A DNA stretch of 64,000 nucleotides, from assembly GCA_032718475.1 (NCBI GenBank), contig JAUCBJ010007108.1:1-64000 (forward strand), in the 5' to 3' direction. The notes under the pieces were generated by a model. That model was not told the DNA's origin. It saw nothing but the letters and a program-made list of their open reading frames with translations, and did not search any database. Source of the DNA: Nemertoderma westbladi. Taxonomy: Eukaryota > Xenacoelomorpha > Nemertodermatida > Nemertodermatidae. Below are positions 1 through 11,100 of this stretch, in pieces. Each line of letters starts with the position of its first letter. Positions within the stretch are counted from its first letter, which is position 1. The position numbers were made by a program, and so were the translations under genes.

Positions 1-141
1 TACGGAGGAAATAGGTCTTAGATCCTCTAAAAACACCGATACAGCAATAATACGGTCTCTTACACTTATTAAATCAACTACAGAGTATTTTAATGTAAAA
101 GATAATAAAAATAACGGGGCAATTCAGCAAAGGCTTTTACA
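1..141 (-). repeat. End fragment of an LTR related to the BEL/Pao LTR
   Basis: The stretch resembles the last part of the LTR copies at 24148-25317 and 41609-42788. It has the same order of motifs: 'cctctaaa', an 'accga/ccagtacag' block, 'caactacagagta', and a terminal 'gcttttaca' ending in CA at 141. It is clearly more diverged than those two copies are from each other, so it is an older relative, cut by the window edge. The strand is given to match the orientation of the full element. Whether it is a solo LTR or part of a longer copy cannot be seen. Confidence 0.5.
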
Positions 142-174
142 GTATATAAAGCAGAAGGTTATTGCAGCTGTACC

Positions 175-840
175 GACAGAATATAAACAACTTTTTTTTG
201 AAATTTTGTTTAAAAAAATTATGGCATTTTTCGTTTCAAAAATACCGAAAAATTGAAAAAATCCTAAATTTCGCGATTTTTTACGCACAAAAAATGCCAT
301 AACTTTTTTTAAACAAAATTTCAAAATTCTGACAACAATTTTTGTGCAGAATATTCATCTACTACATAATTCTGCAAACAGAACGAAAATCGGTTGAGTT
401 GTTAAAAAGTAGATAGAGAAAGTGTCCCAAAAAAAGCCAATGCGAGAAAAATAACATTTAAATTTCCTCCTGATTATAACTGACCAAACATGCACTTAAA
501 GTGAAAATTTTTAAAAAATTTTCAAATATGACCTTCGCGTTGGCGGTTTTGATACCTATAGGCTAATTTTTAGCGCTCATTCCGAAAATGACAAAATGTT
601 TCGACATTTCTGGGTGTTTCATTGTCTTTTTTGGTGTCAAATGTGGTGCTGCACCAGAATTAAAATTTTTCAAATTTTGGGTGAAAATTACAAAAGTTGC
701 CATAATTCGAGAACAAAACAACTTATCGAAAAACTGATTTCAGAGTCAGAATCACCATAAAAGTTTACATTGGAAAACACATGAAAAAAATCGGAAGAAA
801 ATAAGACTGGGGGTGAACGATGACCCCCCCCCCCCCCCCT
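175..840. repeat. Partial copy of a fold-back (hairpin) repeat
   Basis: From about 196 to 310 the DNA is self-complementary around 'cgaaaaattg'. The part from about 420 to 820 matches, in the same orientation, the right arm of the large palindrome at 5956-7071. Shared pieces include 'gtgtcccaaaaaaagcc', 'tgatacctataggctaat' and 'cgaaaaactgatttcag'. The left arm is missing, so this is a truncated member of the same family. It ends in a run of 16 C (824-839), as the complete copy does. No coding sense is seen. Confidence 0.7.
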
Positions 841-865
841 TTAAGAGGATATAATTAGTGTTTGC

Positions 866-1137
866 GCCCATGTGAAGAATACCAGGATTTCACTTTTCGG
901 TCGACTTTTTATTGGAATTTTATATATGAAGATTTTTTATTTTTTTTAATTTATCTTTATTAAGTGTTTTATAGCGCTTATTTCTGTCTTATAACCTGTA
1001 CATATACTAATTCGTTTATTGTTTTGGTTAGATTCAGCCCTTCTGTAACCTGTGGTTTTGGTGAAAATTGGGTTAACTTGGGGTAACTGCAAAGTGAAAT
1101 ATAACGGCAGAAAGTCTGGTATTCTTCACATGGGCCC
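866..1137. mobile_element. MITE, 272 bp, with 20-bp terminal inverted repeats
   Basis: The ends carry GCCCATGTGAAGAATACCAG and its exact reverse complement (to 1135). Flanks show a 7-8 bp direct repeat, 'gtgtttgc' at 858-865 and 'gtgtttgt' at 1138-1145, which fits a target-site duplication of hAT-like length. A second copy lies near 59757-60028 inside the right terminus of the Academ-like element. There is no coding capacity, so it must be moved in trans. The hAT assignment rests only on duplication length. Confidence 0.7.
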
Positions 1138-1823
1138 GTGTTTGTGTATGTGTTTTGATGTAATATAAAACTTCAAATTCGCGTAAGTTGATGAAGTTAA
1201 CATATCCTGGAGTGGAGGCCTGTTGCGCGTAGCGCTTTAAACTAATAAATGAACTACAGTAAGATAAAATACAAGAAAATAAAATACAAAAAAATAAAAA
1301 ATATTGCGATTTTATCCAGTTTCATATCCTAAACGTACAAATTAAATTAATTAAATAAAATGAATAAAAAGTAAAATAAATATACAGTACTTTGTGGGCA
1401 AAAAAGAAAAGAAAAAAAAAAGAAATCACCTGAGCTGTTGCTGGTTGGATAGGCTAGTCACCCCCCCCCCCCCCCCCCCCCTGATAGCAGTTGATAATAC
1501 TAGCTTCGGCTACTTCCAACTACTATCAGTGCACTATCAATATTCAAAAACTAAATCCCTTTAATAGAAATTATTAAATTATTAAAGGCTTACCCTGCGA
1601 ATTAAAAATAATGATATTATTGTTATAATTAATGTGTACGACCATTCGGTATAAATAAAAACAAATAATAAATAAAAATAAATAATAGCGGTGAAAACTG
1701 AAAGAAAAATTGTCAAAATGCCAAATGTCTACACTGCAGTACCGGTACTGTTTTATGTACCATTTTTTTAAAAATAATTATCCTATAATATATACCCTGC
1801 TACCAGACTACAGGTCTTTTCAC
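1138..1823. other. No gene seen; AT-rich with a 21-base C run
   Basis: AT-rich sequence with many short A runs and a poly-C tract at 1461-1481. No reading frame with recognisable similarity and no RNA gene were seen on either strand. Confidence 0.5.
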
Positions 1824-2010
1824 CGGTACGGGTACCGGTGTCCCAGTCAAAATTGCCCCCTGTAGAATACGCCCCCCCCGGGCGTAATCGCCTAGCGCGT
1901 AATGACCCCCCGGGTATACTCGCCTAGCGCGTAATGACCCCCCGGGTATACTCGCCTAGCGCGTAATGACCCCCTTCCGCGCCAAATGCCCCACCCCAAC
2001 TGCAAAGAAT
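1824..2010. repeat. C-rich short tandem repeat block
   Basis: Three near-identical units of about 30 bp contain 'gcgtaatgaccccccgggta' and 'cgcctagc'. The block ends 'gcgccaaatgccccacccc', which appears in reverse complement at about 2797-2815 ('gggcatttggcgctagg'). The C-rich block here and the G-rich block at 2737-2890 may therefore be two inverted ends of one element spanning roughly 1824-2935, with the integrase fragment between them. Confidence 0.55.
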
Positions 2011-2084
2011 TAAGATAAGATTCAGAATTAAGATACTAAATAAGCTGACAGTGCAGCAGTTAACGGTAACGGTAGGGCTGCGAA

Positions 2085-2175
2085 TTAATATCCCGCCTCA
2101 ATGTTAAAGTCTCAATTTAGGGAAAGGAGCAGGTTACAGTGGCACGTTATTTTAACCAAAACAATAAACTAAGCA
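2085..2175. repeat. Dispersed repeat shared with 43635-43690 and 47455-47520
   Basis: The stretch with 'agggaaaggagcaggttaca' followed by 'accaaaacaataaac' occurs in reverse complement at about 43635-43690 and in a diverged form at 47455-47520. A shorter relative ('cgtttattgttttggtta') sits inside the MITE copies at 866-1137 and 59757-60028. The pieces look like parts of one non-coding repeat family. Confidence 0.5.
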
Positions 2176-2295
2176 CAATAGAACAGGTTACAGTTTTATT
2201 TTTGAGAATAATCAGCTGTTATTTGCGTCGAATTTCCAGCCCACCCCCCCCCCCCATATATTGGCATTCGTGGGCTATCTTGTGTAACTAAACTG

Positions 2296-2590
2296 AAATC
2301 GAACCTTGCTCTTAATTCAATTCAAGTTAAGAGCCAGACTTGGTCTCGAATTGGAATCGATTTAATAGGGCCGCTACCGTTGACGCTGAAGGGAAATGCG
2401 TATATAATGACATGTACGGACTACTTTACTAAATGGCCCGAAGCCAAGGCTCTTCCTGGAAAAGACTCGCGTTGCGGAATTTCTGTACGAATTGTTGACT
2501 CGCTACGGGGTGGCGGAGCCGGAGATCGTGATGTCAGATCAGGGACGTGAGTTCGTGGCAGAAGTTAATGAGCAGCTTTTTAAGTATTAC
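2296..2590 (+). mobile_element. Integrase core fragment, Ty3/Gypsy or Ginger type
   Basis: Translation gives a typical integrase catalytic core. A GIDLIGPLP stretch carries the first acidic residue, TDYFTKWPEA follows, and SDQGREFVAEVN holds the second acidic residue. This order matches the rve domain of Ty3/Gypsy polyproteins and of Ginger-type cut-and-paste transposons that share that integrase; the fragment is too short to choose. Flanking gag, RT or terminal repeats were not found. It is a broken fossil fragment, not a gene. Confidence 0.65.
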
Positions 2591-2736
2591 ATTAATACCA
2601 CCCACTGTACATTGTTATGTATCATTGTATATTGTTTATGGTATTCTGGTATACTTATGATATGTAATAAATAGGCCTAATGTAATGTGTAATGAAATTA
2701 CAATTGAATCCCTTATTTCAAACCATAAAATCACCG

Positions 2737-2935
2737 GGGGGGGGGGGGCATTCTGCGCGGTAGGGGGCCATATGGCGCTAGGCCTATGTGACCCGGGGGG
2801 GCATTTGGCGCTAGGCGAATATGCCCCCCTGGGCATTCCGCGCGGGGGGGGGGGGGGGGGGGGGGGGGGTGGGGGGGGGGGGGGGGGGGATATTTTCACC
2901 TGTGACTGTGACACCTGTACCGATATACACAGTCT
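2737..2935. repeat. G-rich tandem block with very long G runs
   Basis: The block contains G runs of 26 (2844-2869) and 19 (2871-2889) separated by a single T, preceded by units such as 'gggcatttggcgctagg' that are the reverse complement of the block at 1824-2010. The G runs could form quadruplex structures, and they make polyglycine frames that are not genes. Confidence 0.7.
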
Positions 2936-3640
2936 GACAGTCAGATGCCCAGGCGGTCGGCACCACAAATACATAATTGGCCAACTCAAATTCAAACTTG
3001 AAATGTACCTAGTAAATCACTGGAAGTGACTACGCCTACTACTGCAGTACCGTACTGTAGGCCTACTGTCTGACAAGTTCAATCTTGAAATGTACCGTAC
3101 CGTAGTAAACCACTGGAAGTGCCTACGCCTACTGCTGTACTGTCAGACAATCTGACCGTACAGCCGTACGCATACCAGACTGGCATACAGCCGTATGCTG
3201 GTATCAGGTATGCAATGAAAACCGATTAGACCTCCTAGCTGCCTATGGCCTAGATCGCCTCGACTGTAAAAGTTAACTGCAGTCTGCCCCAGACCTGCCT
3301 GTCTGCAGAACTGGCAAGTGGATGACTGCAGACTGGTAGCGATAGGTACAGTACCGGCTGACCGGTACACAATAACCAGACTGCCAGATAACGTAGGTAA
3401 CCAGTTGCCAGTACCCACCCCCACCACCCACTCCACGTCCACACCATGCTGCCATGCAGCCACCAGGCAGCCAGGCACCAGCCGCAGCTATGCACACGTC
3501 AGCGGTCAGCAGGCAGCAGCAGCAGCACTCAGCATACACGCACAATTTTTTAAATAATGGAATCTGTTGCTATGGCTGTATGGTTTGGCCCTGGCAGCCT
3601 GGGTCCACAATTCTTCGATTTCAACCACCATCATACGTCC
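2936..3640. other. No gene seen
   Basis: Apparently single-copy DNA with several open frames on both strands. None shows a recognisable domain or splice context. Repeated 'taggcctac' and 'cagactg' words give it a low-complexity feel. Confidence 0.5.
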
Positions 3641-3825
3641 ATACATGCCATACTACAGTACTATCAGTCAGGGAGATCATCAATTTTGTGGTTACCCCAA
3701 ATTTCGAATTCTGGTAATAGACTGTCTGACTGTCAGACTGTCGAAAATTGGGGTTTTTTGTTCAAATTTGAGGTATCTTTAGGCTCATAATATCGAGTGT
3801 TGCTGCGACTTAGGGAAACTGTTGG

Positions 3826-3942
3826 AGCAACTTCTACTTTTAATATGTTAAAATATAATGTAAAATAAGAACTTTTATCGGAGCAACTTCTACTTTTAAT
3901 ATGTTAAAATATAATGTAAAATAAGAACTTTTATCGATGCAA
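3826..3942. repeat. Tandem duplication, two copies of about 58 bp
   Basis: The segment beginning 'ggagcaacttctactttt' and ending 'aagaacttttatcg' occurs twice in direct succession with almost no change. The near identity implies a recent duplication. No coding sense. Confidence 0.85.
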
Positions 3943-4954
3943 TAAAATATTTCACCGATGCAAACATGCTTTTATTGGGGCGAAAATTGAAATTTGAGGT
4001 TAAACCTCAAATTTAAGACAAAACCTCAAATTTCGCCAGTCTTTACAACATCACCAGCCTGCCAGCCGTAGGGTGTAGCAGTAGGCTTTGCTGCTTAGTG
4101 CTTATATCAGTATAGAGCTTGGTGAGAATGGGTGACCAGTGTAACCTGTGACATGACATGTATGCAGGGTAGGCTTAACCTTACAGCACAGCAACTTACA
4201 GTCAATAACTTTAATGATTGTTAACTCCGTTGGTGATTGGTGAGAAAATTCAGAAGACTAGAGAAATCGCTATCCTTACAGCCTTACTGTTGGTAAGAAG
4301 AACAGTAGACCAAATCCTCACTGTTGCGAGATTCAAGCTCACACAGCTGCACAGTCACAGACTCAGGAAGGCCTACTACAGTACTTTATCTTATAGATGT
4401 TGAATCAATTCCAGATTTGGAAGTTTACATATTCTGGCATTCATCTGTTCTGTTCATCATTCATATCACACATCTTCGGAAAAAAATATGTTTTCTGGTT
4501 GTTGATGTCCTCTTTAAAACCTTGTATATCAAATGAAGCCATTCGTCTCCTGACAGCCTGAAGACTTATGTAATATTCGCCTGCCCTAGCTCTATCTGTC
4601 AATTGGAATACTGTACCATCATTCTTCCACAGTTTGGAGCCAATATCTAGACAAATGTTGGGGCCGCAAAGGTTGACGTGGTTTATACAATATATGTGGA
4701 CTTGATTCTTTTGTTAGTTATTCTATACGACTGGAGACTATAAAGTTGGAACCACTACCTACTGCAGTAGGCCTATACATCAATTAAAGATCAATTTGAT
4801 AATGTGCTTTAAACTTATATGTAAAGATCTGAACCTGATCCTCCATTACAACAATGTGCAACATCCTCGCAGACTATTTTAATATCCCAGCCAGACATCC
4901 AATGCAATCATGACCTGGCCATATATATAAAATTATGAAGCAAAGGCCATGCCC

Positions 4955-5150
4955 CCGCCCCGCCCATCTGCCCATGCTGCCATGTCTGCATGTTCCATAC
5001 AACACCTCTTCTTTATCAGGGTCATTAACATATGGAACATGCTGGACCTGGAACACAGTAGAAACATCATCATCACTAATCGCTATTCTTTTAAACAGTC
5101 TTTAGACTCTGCTTTCTTATCAAGACATCTGAAATGTTTTAGAAATCTAA
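4955..5150 (+). mobile_element. Possible C-terminal tail of a non-LTR retrotransposon ORF2
   Basis: The frame reads IQHLFFIRVINIWNMLDLEH, then a stretch ending NRYSFKQSLDSAF. This resembles the tail of many LINE reverse transcriptases, where an aromatic-rich FFPR..NLWNSLP-like motif is followed by SFK..L. No RT catalytic motif is seen upstream within the window, so only a fragment is present. The call rests on one motif and is weak. Confidence 0.3.
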
Positions 5151-5406
5151 GTGACTGTTTGTTTATACTATACATACGATACATACATCCTTTTAAGTTG
5201 ACCTTATGAGGAACCAGAATCATTGATAACTTGGGCAAAAAGTATAACCTTTTTCACTAACCTATTCTCGTGGCTTTATCTCATCTCTGGAGTACACCTT
5301 GCAGGCACTAAAGTTGCATTGCAATAGTGTGTAGGGATGGATTTTGCTCAAATTTCGATCAAAAATTTTGATCAACACATTCAATGAAATTTTAGAAATT
5401 CCACCA

Positions 5407-5677
5407 AAAATATTTTGGCACTTGTGTCAAATCAAATAGGTGACCCCCCTAATCTGCTAATCCTGAAATCACCAGCTAATCCTGAAATTTAGTGCAGGGC
5501 AGGTGATATCAATATTCCTAACTCTTGTTTATTGTTTTTTGGTTACTTTTACCTCTCAGCCTCTGTAACCTTTGCTAACCCTGTAGCCGGGCACTTCGTG
5601 AAAGTGACTTTAGTTTAGGTGATTTCAGGATTAGGAGCTAGGAGGGTCCCCTATTTGACACAAGTGCCAATGTTTTA
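5407..5677. mobile_element. Fold-back MITE of about 270 bp
   Basis: The left arm (about 5407-5470: 'ttggcacttgtgtcaaat', 'gctaatcctgaaatcacc') is repeated in reverse complement at about 5615-5677 ('ggtgatttcaggattag', 'atttgacacaagtgccaa'). Arms are about 60 bp with small differences. The centre is non-coding. Family unknown. Confidence 0.65.
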
Positions 5678-5955
5678 TTTTACTTTTTTTACCGGGAGAA
5701 AAAGTAAAATCAATGCAAAATTATGGCTCTATGGTACATTATTATGTGGCAATATTATTCAATATTATTGTAGGTTGCTGTGTTCGTGTTGCCGACTTTG
5801 CAAAAGCTGTGCCCAACAAAAATTACAATATTCAGATATTATGGGGACAACTTTTTCCCTACCAGTAGGGAAAAAAGGTAGGCCTACTACTTTTTCTCCG
5901 ATTTTACGGCATATTCAAGCAAAAAAAGTAACAATATAAAAGTATAAGTTCTTTA

Positions 5956-7071
5956 AGGGGGTCACCCCCAGTCTTTTTTTTCATCATATTTTTTTTAATG
6001 TGTTTTCCGATGTGAAATTTTATGGTAATTCCGAATCTGAAATCAGTTTTTCGATAAGGTATTTTGTTCTCGAGTTATGGCAACGTTTGTAATTTTCACC
6101 CAAAATTTCAAATTTTTAAATTTTGGTGCAGCTCCACATTTGACACCAAAAATTACCATCAAACACCCATAAATGTGCAAATATTTTGCCATTTTCGGAA
6201 TCAGCGCCTAAAATTAGCCGATAGGTATCAAAACCACGAAAGTAGATTATATTTGAAAAAATTTTCACTTTTGGTGCATGTTTGGTCAGTTGTTATCAGG
6301 ATGAAATTTAAATGTCATTTTTCTCGCATTGGCTTTTTTGGGACACTTTCTCTATCTACTTTTTAACTACTCAACGGACTTTCGTTCTGTTTGCAGAATT
6401 ATATAGAGGAATATTCGCCGCAAAAATTGTATAGACAGAATTTTGAAATTTTGCTTCAAAAAAAGTTATAGCATTTTTCGTTTAAAAAATACCGAAAAAT
6501 CTAAAAAATCCAAAATTTAGCGATTTTTTACACAAAAAATGCCATAACTTATTTTTGAAAAAAAATTTCAAAATTCTGTCTATTCAATTTTTGCGGCGAA
6601 TATTCCTCTACATAATTCTGCAAACAGAACGAAAATCCGTTGAGTAGTTAAAAAGTAGATAGAGAAAGTGTCCCAAAAAAAGCCAATGCGAGAAAAATGA
6701 CATTTAAATTTCATCCTGATAACAACTGACCAAACATGCACCAAAAGTGAAATTTTTTTCAAATTTTTCAAATATAATCTACTTTCGTGGTTTTGATACC
6801 TATAGGCTAATTTTAGGCGCTGATTCCGAAAATGGCAAAATATTTGCACATTTATGGGTGTTTGATGGTAATTTTTGGTGTCAAATGTGGTGCTGCACCA
6901 AAATTTAAAAATTTGAAATTTTGGGTGAAAATTACAAAAGTTGCCATAACTCGAGAACAAAATACCTTATCGAAAAACTGATTTCAGATTCGGAATTACC
7001 ATAAAATTTCATATCGGAAAACACATTAAAAAAAATATGATAAAAAAAAAGACTGGGATGCCCCCCCCCCC
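5956..7071. repeat. 1.1-kb palindromic fold-back element
   Basis: Two arms of about 500 bp mirror each other around roughly 6510. For example 'cgataaggtattttgttctc' on the left appears reversed near 6955-6975, and 'agaggaatattcgccgc' near 6400 is mirrored at 6592-6610. Each arm holds the same open frame on opposite strands, a by-product of symmetry. Outer edges are C/G runs next to 'cccagtc'. A truncated copy lies at 175-840. It could be a fold-back transposon, with no transposase inside. Confidence 0.75.
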
Positions 7072-8119
7072 TTACTGCCTTAAGCTCTGTACTTCGTTTT
7101 ATATGTCTACCATCTGATCATACCACCCCCAGACCCCACTGCACCCCTACCCACTACCAGTAGCCTTTTTAAGTATAAGTCTTTTTAAACCTATACTGAA
7201 TATGTTTTAAATATTATATTTCACAACACTCAGACACTAGGCCTACATCAGTTTATTTTTTTACCTTTGCAATACAGTAACAAGCTAACAACTACTGAAC
7301 TAGGCCAACTATGACTTACTGTCTGTATCTGACTATGCTGCTATGAAATTCAAATTTGGGGTAAAACAAAAATTTAGAGAATTAACCTAACCTTGTATTA
7401 AATTTGAGGTAATTCCAAAATTGGGTCTATAATTTGAAATTTGAGGTATTCTCAAATTTGATGATCTCCCTGACTGACTTGACTATGGCAGTATGGATCG
7501 ACCGAATTTAAAATTTTGCCGAACCGAACCGAATTTGAAAAAAATTCGGCAATTTTGGTACCGAATAGGCCTACCGAATATTGAACAATTTGACACTACA
7601 GTGCCAAGGTTATAATATTCAGTTTTAAATGTAAATGTAAAAAATTTGTCAAAAAATTCAGTATTTACTAAAAAAAAGAAAGGAGGAAAATCGACTACGG
7701 TACTACTACTGTACTATAAAAACTACGGTTTTTGTGAGTCCATCTAACTCTAACAGAGTGCAGGTGTGACATTCTACTATGCAAATTACCAATAGTACTA
7801 TCTACACGATTTAAATTACACTTGTATTGTTGTATACACGTTTTGCAAGCGTTTCCCACTCCTTTGTACTCTTTTGTACTATTTTTGCACTTTATTGTAC
7901 TCTTTTGTACTATAGGCCTATTGTATATTGTACTACCGGTAGGCTATTTTGTACTTTTTTTGTACAAATTCGTCGGACCCCTATAACCGACAGATCAGTA
8001 TACTGGTATGGTATACCTATCATGTCCTACATTTTCTGTTTTCTGATGTGCATTTATTATTATTGTAGGCCTAATTTATATATCTGTATATTATTATATT
8101 GTTATTATTGATATATATA
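7072..8119. other. Upstream region of NIPBL; no gene seen
   Basis: AT-rich DNA with CAAATTTGAGGT-like words shared with 3700-4050, a 'ccgaaccgaaccgaattt' patch near 7520, and several 'tttgtactcttttgtact' repeats at 7860-7915. A pyrimidine-rich stretch ending 'tattattattgtag' at 8068 could be a 3' splice site 51 bases before the NIPBL start. No core promoter can be fixed by eye. Confidence 0.45.
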
Positions 8120-11100
8120 ATGGCCGAAATACCGATAATTAATTTGTCAGGATTTACAAGTTTAACTGATGTTCTTTCTGATCTACCACTCCCGGCACCT
8201 TTACCAAAACATTCTGCTAATTTATTAGACAAACCCGAACTAGTTGCTCGAGCTCGACAACTCCTTCACTGTCAAGATGAAGCTCTTGTTTCGAAATTGG
8301 TAAATGCATTAGGTTCTGTATCAACGGAATATCTGGACTTAAAGAACCCTAATATTAATTCCGACGTAATCAATCATAATGAATTACCTCCGTTGCTACA
8401 AGCTGTGCTACAGAAAGATCCACATGTTTTTAAGAAACAACGTTTGCACCGCAATTCCCCCATAACTACGAAGTTACCTGAGACTACTTTAGTTGCTACA
8501 GAAGTAGATGAAGCCGGGATTGAGTCTTGCGATACTGCGGAAATGGAATCGAAACAACAGCCTTCCGATATTCCGCTATCTAACATTGATGCGCCTTTCT
8601 CTCCCGAACAGAGTCCGGGTTCCCACGCCCTTCCTCAGTTCATGTCGTCTTCGTCACCCATCCGTCCAGCCCGTCCGTGGCCACAAGTTACCAAATACAA
8701 CCTACTTAACTCCTGCGGTGTTGTCTCCCAGGAATCAAATGCCTTAACTGGCAACCCCGTTAAGGATGAGCCTCCAGGATACGGCTCCTCCTTGAATATC
8801 ATCAACCAATCAGCAACCTTCCAAATGCCGCAGAAGAAACAGATCCTAAAGAAGCAGCACGAGATGATGGGGAATCACTATCCCGCGGTCCATCTCACCG
8901 ATGTTATGGATCCGAGCCGTGCCGGGAGTAAACCCATTAGTAGCAACGGTACCTCGGGCTCGGAGTGTCGGATGTTGCATCCGGTGGTCGTGCTGGAGCG
9001 CACGGTCTCGGAACATCTCTTCCAACAGGCGAGCGAGACTTCGGACGTCCGTGAGCCCGGGAAGAAGTCCCGCGAGTTGGACAAACTCAAGGACTACTGG
9101 CAACCGGACCCCGGGGAGGCCGACTTCTCTACTCGGAAGAGGAAGGCCGCCTCTGTCGCCCAGTATAAGTTTAAACACGAGTTCAACCAGGGCGCCGACG
9201 TGCCCAGTCCGGATTCCGGCGAGGACTACCAGCGGGTCACTAAGAGACGACGACTCGACAGCAGTGGGGAGTCCGAACCCGACGACGATGGGGTGGCTCC
9301 GCATAAGAGGCTGGTCTCTCGGAAGGATTTCGCAAAGGTTAAAGCCGGTCGATTTCTAACCCGCGAGGAGATGCTGGAGTCCCGGGTTTATTCTCGGTTT
9401 ATTTCCGCCATCGATAATGTATTGGAGGCCGTGGAGGAGCTCGACATAGTGGCCGACGTCACATCTGTCGACGACGAATGGGAATGCCCGCCCGAGTTTG
9501 TCATTCCGTTGCCCGCCGTCAAAGAGTTATCCACCTTAACCGCCGAATTCAAAAGCATCGGAGGTATGAAACAGGTTTCCCATAAGAAACTAGTTAAGTT
9601 GCTGCAGCTTCTCGATAAGAACATTCGCGATGCGTGTCGATCCCGACTGGATCAGGAGCCGTCGTCCACGGCAGGAGAGGACAGGATCTGGCGGCAACTG
9701 ATGCTGGACAAAATCAACAGATCTCTCGAGTCCACCCTCATCACTCTCAACATTCTCACTTCCAATGAGATGCCGAAAAAGGTCTATCTGGAAGACGCCA
9801 TTGAGGATTCCATCGCGTTCACTAAGTTCCACCTCACCAACACCATTTACCCGCGGTTCGATCCGGCCTACAAAACCGGTGACTCAAAGAATAAACCTTC
9901 GGCAAAGGTTTTACGCGCAAAAGGTCCCAAAACGGACACGCGATTCCTCATCATGTACAACAAGTTGTGCGAGATCGTCAACTGTTTCAGCGTGTTGGTC
10001 CAATGCCAGGAGTTAACTGACACTCTCATCCTCCCACTTTCCTCTCTCGCTATCAGTACCTTCTTCGTCGAGAACGTCTCCGAACTCCAACTCAATGCGC
10101 TCAAACTCACCACCGTTATCTTCTCCATCTACCCCGCCCATCGGCAGCTCATCCTCGACGACATTCTCGCCTCGCTCTCCCGGCTCCCCACCACCAAGAA
10201 GAACCTCCGTGTGTTCGCGGTGTCGGACACGGAATCAGTGCAGATGGTGACGGCCTTGGTGCTGCAGCTGGTCCAGGGTTGCGTCGTCCTGCCGAGGGAC
10301 GAAGGCCGCGAGGAGGAATCCATGTCGCTCGCCGCCCTTCTCAACAAGTCGAGTAAAAAACAAGCCGGGATCAATGCGGAGAACAAGAAGAAGGACCAGA
10401 TGCAGGACTGCGACGTGATCCTCCAACAAGCCTACGACAACTCCTCCCGAGTCGCACAGAGTTTCCTCAGCGTTTTTCTCTCAAAGTGCAGCAGTAAGTG
10501 CGGCGAAGAGGATTTCCGTCCGATCTTCGAGAACTTCGTCCACGACCTCCTAGTCGTCGTCAACCAACCCGAATGGCCAGCCGCCGAGCTCATCCTCAGC
10601 CTCCTCGGCTTCCTCCTTATGAAGCATTTCTCGAACCGCTCCACCGACATGTCGTTGCGAACTGCCTCGCTCGATTACCTCGGGATCGTCGCTGCTAAGC
10701 TGCGGAAGGACGGCGTCAGCGGGGAACACAGCGTCGACGAGATCAAGTCCATCCTCGAGGAGATTGACGAGGCCAAAGTCGACGACGATGTCGATATAAC
10801 GCAGCGATCGCAACACGAACTCTGTAGATATCTAACGGCTAATAAGTCGGTGGATTGTTCGTTCGAATTCGCGAGGAACTTTTATTTCGCTCAGTGGTTT
10901 AAGGATTGTTCGTTGGAAGTGGAGAAAGCCCAGGGATCACCTAACAAGAAGCAGGAGGTCGACTCTGTAGTCGACATGGATGATGTTAATGCTAAAGTAC
11001 AAGTTGTAGAGAAATGTCGGGAATTTCTGAGAAGTTTAGTTAGCGATTGCGAAAGTGAAACTAAAAAGAACACCGTGTTTTTAACGGATAAACAATCTCA

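Noticed and set aside
2636-3029. Polyproline/polyglycine frames
   Set aside because: Produced by G runs at 2844-2889; no conserved part.
6064-6960. Two near-identical frames on opposite strands
   Set aside because: Mirror images made by the palindrome at 5956-7071, not a duplicated gene.
8099-8119. Earlier start for NIPBL with seven extra residues (MLLLIYI)
   Set aside because: Conservation with other NIPBL proteins begins at the ATG at 8120; the upstream residues are AT-rich leader.
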